Shown in pieces: positions 63,080 through 64,000 of a stretch of 64,000 nt of DNA. The notes beneath the pieces were generated by a model. It was not told where the DNA came from. It ran no database searches and was given only the letters and a program-made list of their open reading frames with translations. The translations under genes were made by a program, and so were the position numbers. The DNA comes from an uncultured Clostridia bacterium. Lineage in GTDB: Bacteria > Bacillota > Clostridia > UBA1212 > UBA1255. Where the stretch lies: contig CAJFUB010000043.1 of assembly GCA_904420095.1 (NCBI GenBank), forward strand, positions 1 to 64,000. The letters run 5' to 3'. Every line of letters begins with the position of its first letter. Within the stretch, counting starts at the first letter, position 1.

Positions 63080-63160
63080 ATGAAGATTGTTGTAATAAAA
63101 CCTCCGAAGCTCATCAGCGGCCTGCTCAGGACGGCGTTCGGAATGAAACGGACGGACTAA
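63080..63160 (+). CDS. spoVM: Spore-coat morphogenetic peptide SpoVM
   Basis: A 26-codon gene in an otherwise empty gap, with GAGGTG 5-6 nt before ATG 63080 and TAA at 63158-63160. It starts MKIVVIKPPKLISG and ends GMKRTD. Length and key positions equal Bacillus subtilis SpoVM (also 26 residues): MK at the start, IKxPK with the helix-shaping Pro at position 9, Gly at 14, Arg at 17, Gly at 21, and R-x-D at the end. SpoVM is an amphipathic helix that recognises the curved forespore membrane and anchors SpoIVA. It overlaps the convergent tmcAL stop by 3 nt. Confidence 0.88.
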   Translation: MKIVVIKPPKLISGLLRTAFGMKRTD

Positions 63161-63999
63161 GGAAGCGATACGTAAATCAGCGGGTGTGTCAATTCAGAGC
63201 AGCCGATGCGCTGATCCTGCGCAGGATATCCCAGCGCATACAGCTCTGCGGCCCGGTTTTCCGTCCGCAAAAACAATTTTGCCGGCGCGGTTTCCGGCAG
63301 ATCCGCGGCTGACTTCAGAAATTTTGCCTTCGAAGTAATCACCGGAACGCATGCGCGTTCCGTGAGCGCGTCCATGAGCGGGCCGCAGCCGCGGTTCATC
63401 CCCAAAATCCGGATATACGGGGCCGGCATTTTTATCATTTCACGCGTAATGCCCAGGATCGCTGCAAATACAATGCGGCGGATCCGCGACGCGGTATAGC
63501 GGAGCGACGTACACGTCCGGATCAGCGTTTCAAACGACGTAGCGGAACACGCCGCCGAATAAATCTTGTATTCCAGCCCTTCGGCCACAAACGGGCAACT
63601 CCGCAGTCCTTCTGCGCCTAAGAACCGAAGCGCAGCAAGCACGGTCTGATCAAAATGCTCCGATAATACGGGGCTTTTTCCCGTTTCCATCTCTTTTTCC
63701 AGTAAATTTGCCGCAGTCTCTGGCATCAGCGCTTTCCAGGAAGCCTGCTCTGCCGCAGAAGATGCGCTGCCGATCAGGCTGCGGATCTGTCCGGCGCTGC
63801 CGGGCTGATCATGTGCCGAGCCCTTACGCGTTACCGTGATCGGACGAATTTCAGAGGCATGCCTGTGCAGCGCCCGGATATATTCGGCTCCAAGGACATC
63901 GTTTGGCGCTGCGACGCCCGGTCTGTGCGCTGCGGCGGCATAGGATCGGCCGCCGCGCAGGCTGCCCCGATCAAGCTCCGGGCCATGAGGCGTCCGAAG
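63157..63999 (-). CDS. tmcAL: tRNA(Met) cytidine acetate ligase TmcAL, N-terminus outside the window
   Basis: The frame is open to the right window edge (about 280 codons). The visible part has APNDVLGAEYIRAL and ITVTRKGSAHDQPGS, then SAGQIRSLI, typical of the nucleotidyltransferase-fold TmcAL (YlbM) family, which makes the acetyl-cytidine at C34 of elongator tRNA-Met. The following 190 residues match the C-terminal domain (IKMPAPYIRILGMNRGCGPLM). The N-terminal nucleotide-binding HxGH region lies beyond 64000. Its stop is within the end of spoVM on the other strand. An internal ATG at 63726 is not the start. Confidence 0.85.
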   Translation of the reverse strand, partial: LRTPHGPELDRGSLRGGRSYAAAAHRPGVAAPNDVLGAEYIRALHRHASEIRPITVTRKGSAHDQPGSAGQIRSLIGSASSAAEQASWKALMPETAANLLEKEMETGKSPVLSEHFDQTVLAALRFLGAEGLRSCPFVAEGLEYKIYSAACSATSFETLIRTCTSLRYTASRIRRIVFAAILGITREMIKMPAPYIRILGMNRGCGPLMDALTERACVPVITSKAKFLKSAADLPETAPAKLFLRTENRAAELYALGYPAQDQRIGCSELTHPLIYVSLP

Positions 64000-64000
64000 C

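Overview
The window looks like chromosome of a compact, endospore-forming member of the Clostridia (Bacillota). It carries two sporulation genes (spoIIID and a 26-codon spoVM), a type III glutamine synthetase, a separate methenyl-tetrahydrofolate cyclohydrolase (FchA) beside FolD, a dlt-type operon, PadR regulators, TldD/TldE and a clostridial mre cluster. Genes are packed in long operons with 4-nt stop/start overlaps, and convergent genes often overlap or abut with no room for a terminator. From about 4 kb onward base composition is even and moderately GC-rich. No species can be named from the sequence alone.

Positions 1-3991 are different: visibly AT-rich, full of broken genes, and ending exactly at the 3' end of a tRNA-Leu(CAG) gene. 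They hold the end of a MazG-like gene, a surface protein with a C-terminal anchor, an intact RelB/DinJ-type antitoxin whose toxin partner is broken, two decayed genes and a small membrane protein. This looks like part of an acquired element that is decaying.

Region by region: 4.2-12.8 kb (+) is a GNAT enzyme followed by a six-gene wall operon: transglutaminase-like lipoprotein, DltA-like, carrier protein, DltB-like, DltD-like, and a fusion of an L,D-transpeptidase with a D,D-carboxypeptidase. 12.8-20.6 kb (-) is a cyclic beta-1,2-glucan synthase split into two genes. 20.7-27.1 kb holds queT, then a minus-strand group (tldD, tldE, punA, a TIM-barrel hydrolase-like gene, a polysaccharide deacetylase). 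27.2-31.0 kb (+) is glnN-asnB behind a perfect 22-bp leader hairpin. 31.2-35.2 kb holds a YaaL-like gene and the isomerase-like/metG/NlpC-P60 group. 35.4-38.0 kb (+) is trmB, a tandem Nudix protein and a membrane protein. 38.0-43.3 kb (-) is radC-mreB-mreC-mreD-PBP2. 43.5-45.9 kb holds two PadR genes with a HAAS-type and a DUF4097-type protein. 46.1-51.2 kb (+) is ABC exporter / DUF1854 / ABC exporter. 51.2-52.5 kb holds spoIIID and a ZnuA-like lipoprotein. 52.5-62.9 kb (-) is one long operon: fchA, folD, pepF, a bactofilin-like protein, two membrane glycosyltransferases with extracytoplasmic carbohydrate-binding-like domains, ttcA and a DUF2156 protein. The window ends with spoVM (+) and the C-terminal part of tmcAL (-).

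Cell-envelope work dominates: teichoic-acid-type acylation, peptidoglycan trimming and cross-linking, rod-shape machinery, periplasmic-type glucan, surface glycosylation and wall hydrolases. Novelty candidates are the ATA start of PBP2 overlapping the mreD stop, the split glucan synthase, the L,D-transpeptidase/D,D-carboxypeptidase fusion, a DltD-like protein with Cys at the nucleophile position, the glnN leader hairpin placed at the predicted transcription start, and a FolD lacking the cyclohydrolase lysine next to FchA. All calls come from reading the sequence without database searches.
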